Made by a program: the position numbers and the translations under genes. A stretch of 64,000 nt of DNA from Pomphorhynchus laevis. Its lineage: Eukaryota; Acanthocephala; Palaeacanthocephala; Echinorhynchida; Pomphorhynchidae. The stretch covers positions 124,001 to 188,000 of the forward strand of contig WNNJ02002953.1 of assembly GCA_012934845.2 (NCBI GenBank), written 5' to 3'. The notes under the pieces were generated by a model. That model saw only the letters and a program-made list of their open reading frames with translations. It was not told where the DNA came from and made no database searches. Positions 61,390 through 64,000 of the stretch are shown here, piece after piece (position 1 is the first letter of the stretch; each line of letters starts with the position of its first letter).

Positions 61390-64000
61390 ATAAAACTGAT
61401 AATAAATTTAAAATAGATTTGTCAATTAATGTGGCTAAGCATCCATGACACAATCGAAGTATTTCAATAATAGGCTTAATACGTATTTTCTTGTGAAGAA
61501 TGCCTAATACAATTCTTGTGCTTTGTTTATCTTGTAAATAATGGTTTGTATTAGCATTTGAATATTTCTTTAAACACTGAATTTCAGCGTGACAGTCGTT
61601 TAGTTTTAATCAGACTGCAACATAAATGTAAATGAGCATCTGTTAAAATTAAAAATTAAAATTTTAAATAAAAATAAATTTTTATAAATTGACTAACAAA
61701 TAACAGACGATGTATAAGTTTTATTTAACTGAAGCATAAATTATTATTAATATACGATGCTTAAGTTATATATTGTTCATTCAGTTATATTTAGAAAAAA
61801 ATAATTGTATTTAGATAAAAATATAAAGACTTTATTTAATAGCTAATAATTTATTTATTATAAATAAATATCATTAATAATTTATTTATTAATGTTTAGT
61901 GTTTCTCTTTAGTCTTTTTACTTTCTATGCTTTCTTAATGATTGTTTACATATGATCTGTGCTAGTATATTTCAATGCATTCTAGTGGATTTGATAACCT
62001 TTAATGCTCTGTAATATATCCGTTACCCAATTGCCACAGTACCTCAAATATCATATTAAAACTTAAAGGTTATTTTTATCTAAATAATATATTTAGAGAA
62101 AAATATTTCGATTATATAAGAAAATACCATTTGTAAATTCCGATTTAAATCGCATGCATATTTTGACATTGACTTGTCAAAATACCGTATATTATTCCAT
62201 TTAAAATATCTTCCAGCTGCATTGCGCAATGTTTTGGGAGCTATAAATATGTTAATATCCAACCCTTTTTTTCTGTAATACATTTGTGTTTGGATCCATA
62301 TTATTATTGTAAGTTCTTTTCATAAGTTATCAGCAATAAATTAGGTTAATGGAAATTCATTGGTTATTAGTTAGCTGGTCTTACACTATATTGATAAAAA
62401 AATTCATAACACCTGGTTGTAACTTTGTTGTCACAGCTGAAACACGTCAACCTGCTTGTTACTCTGGTTAATGATGTATACCGATAATTTAGGAATTAAT
62501 GTTTGAAATATAGAAAATTATTACAACACATCTATTTTTATCTTCCTGGTAAAGAATTGTCCATGCATACAGTTTACGTTGTATGGGAAGCCCATGTATA
62601 CAGTGTTATATCCCTTACTATATATAGGATGTCAATGTATATATTATTTTATCAATTAAATAAGGTTTCATCGATAATATATTATCAATAAATCTGTAAT
62701 TTTGATCAATAAATTTTATATTCTTTGCGCACAAAAAAAATTGCAAAATTATACTGTGCAAAAAAATAGTCAAGGTCTTGACAAATTAATATCACACCAT
62801 ACGTGAATTTGTGTTGTGATACTTGTGTTCACAAACAAGTGAACTAGTTATTGTTGCGAACTTGTGTCATCACTAGCTTACTTTCTAAACATGCTAAGAA
62901 GCATAATTTTTTTAAATAAATTTTAGAAATTAGTGATTGCTTTAATTAAAAGTAATCATTTTTTAAAATTAAAAAGATAAAAAAGTTAAAACCTTTAAAA
63001 AATTGAAATCATTGAAACATTTTTTAAATTAAAAAAAATTAAAAATAAATATTTTTTATTAATACTATTTTGAATTAATGTTAAAAATAATATTTATTGT
63101 TTTTATTTAATATTATTTATAATCATTTTTAAATAAATTAAAAAATGATTAAAAATAATTATATATGAAAATTACATAATTATATTTCTAAACTAATTAA
63201 AAATAATTCAAATAATTAAATCATTTTTAAATTATTACCAAAATTTTCAACAAGAAATATTTTTATTCACAGAAATGTTAAAAAAAATATTTTGTATAAA
63301 GCAGTCATCATTGTTTTCTTATAATTGAGCAAAATTCAATCATCATTTTACAATGATTGAATTACTCAAATGTAAACAGGTTTGCTCTTTATATAGTTTA
63401 TTTAGTTTAGATTATTTATAAATTTTTATAGTACAAAATATTTTTCAGATTACGCGAGTATTATATTAAAAATTTTAAAACTTAATTATTTCTTGTTAAA
63501 TTTTGTTTTATGTCAATTTTTAATTAATTTTAAATTTAGCTTTTGAATTTTACTTAAAATTCAAAATAAGAATCGCTTTATTCTATAATTGCAGTGCCGT
63601 AATACATCGAATGTGTTTGCAATTTTAAAAACTACTCAATTTTATCCAATTGCAAATAAGTAACACTATTATATAATAATTATGATTATTTTATTACGTT
63701 GTTTTAATGATTGAGTTATAATAACTCAATTAAAAATAATAACTCAATTTAAAATGAATTTTCAAATAAAAACAATAATATTAACTAAACATTAGTAGCT
63801 TGTAAATTATCTTGTAGCTACATCACCTTAAGGCTCAAAGTTTGTATCTGATGATCACAGTAGCTGTTAAAATATTGAACTTAAACCGAATTTAAACTTT
63901 AATCTTAGGATATCGAATATGTGCGCACTAATCTTTCTATCGTTTTTGTCCTAGTAATAATCATTTCTGGCTTTATAATAATATAATTATAATATAATTT
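61390..64000. other. Very AT-rich DNA, no supported gene
   Basis: 61660-61720 repeats the ataaatttttataaattgactaac-aat...acgatgtataag words of the 34.3-kb array. Around 62395-62460 a hammerhead-like relic may be present (see findings). 62900-63560 is dominated by attaaaaat words. The small frames here look like chance. Confidence 0.4.

Overview
The window is AT-rich eukaryotic DNA: introns with GT/AG borders, many decayed retrotransposons, satellites, and no operons or ribosome binding sites. The mix (Jockey/R1-like and L2/CR1-like LINEs, a Gypsy LTR fossil, Tc1/mariner elements, Penelope-like elements) points to an invertebrate animal. I cannot name the species from the sequence.

Layout. 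1-1010: LINE relic. 3925-7074: satellite array of about 360-bp units, inserted as one block with a 12-bp target duplication. 7.7-18.5 kb: nest of four copies of one Jockey/R1-like LINE family. 18.5-21.6 kb: an L2/CR1-like LINE on the other strand. 22.4-24.3 kb: broken Gypsy fossil. 24.4-25.3 kb: two LINE tails. 26.6-46.2 kb: the one host gene I can model with some confidence (four coding exons, about 893 codons), its introns filled with an IS630/Tc1-type transposon, two copies of another LINE, Penelope-type terminal repeats and three small tandem arrays. 47.1-48.3 kb: another LINE copy. 50.2-51.5 kb: a mariner/Tc1 element with clear terminal inverted repeats. 54.7-55.5 kb: candidate host exons. 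57.3-61.0 kb: Penelope-like elements in which the GIY-YIG nuclease piece lies 5' of the reverse transcriptase, as in the Naiad clade. The rest is AT-rich DNA with small palindromes.

Main observation. Four tandem-repeat families that differ in sequence (3.9-7.1, 33.36-33.96, 43.7-44.1 and 44.27-44.93 kb; units about 354-393 bp) each carry the complete hammerhead ribozyme core (CUGANGA, GAAA, and GUC or GUA at the cleavage site), and all three hammerhead helices can be paired in every family, with different bases in each. The three core strands are in a non-canonical order: stemII-3'/GAAA/stemIII-5', then stemI-5'/CUGANGA/stemII-5', then stemIII-3'/NUH/stemI-3'. A single unit would have to form a pseudoknot. 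Two neighbouring units in a tandem transcript, or two molecules, can form a normal hammerhead, with the apical loop of one hairpin docking into the internal loop of the other. In one array the unit boundary falls at the predicted cleavage site. I do not know a described hammerhead class with this order. Penelope-type terminal repeats in the same window show a weaker version of the same strand order, and ordinary (degenerate) hammerhead-like motifs also occur near 45.0, 45.2, 46.7 and 62.4 kb. All of this comes from reading and pairing by eye; no folding or covariance program was run.
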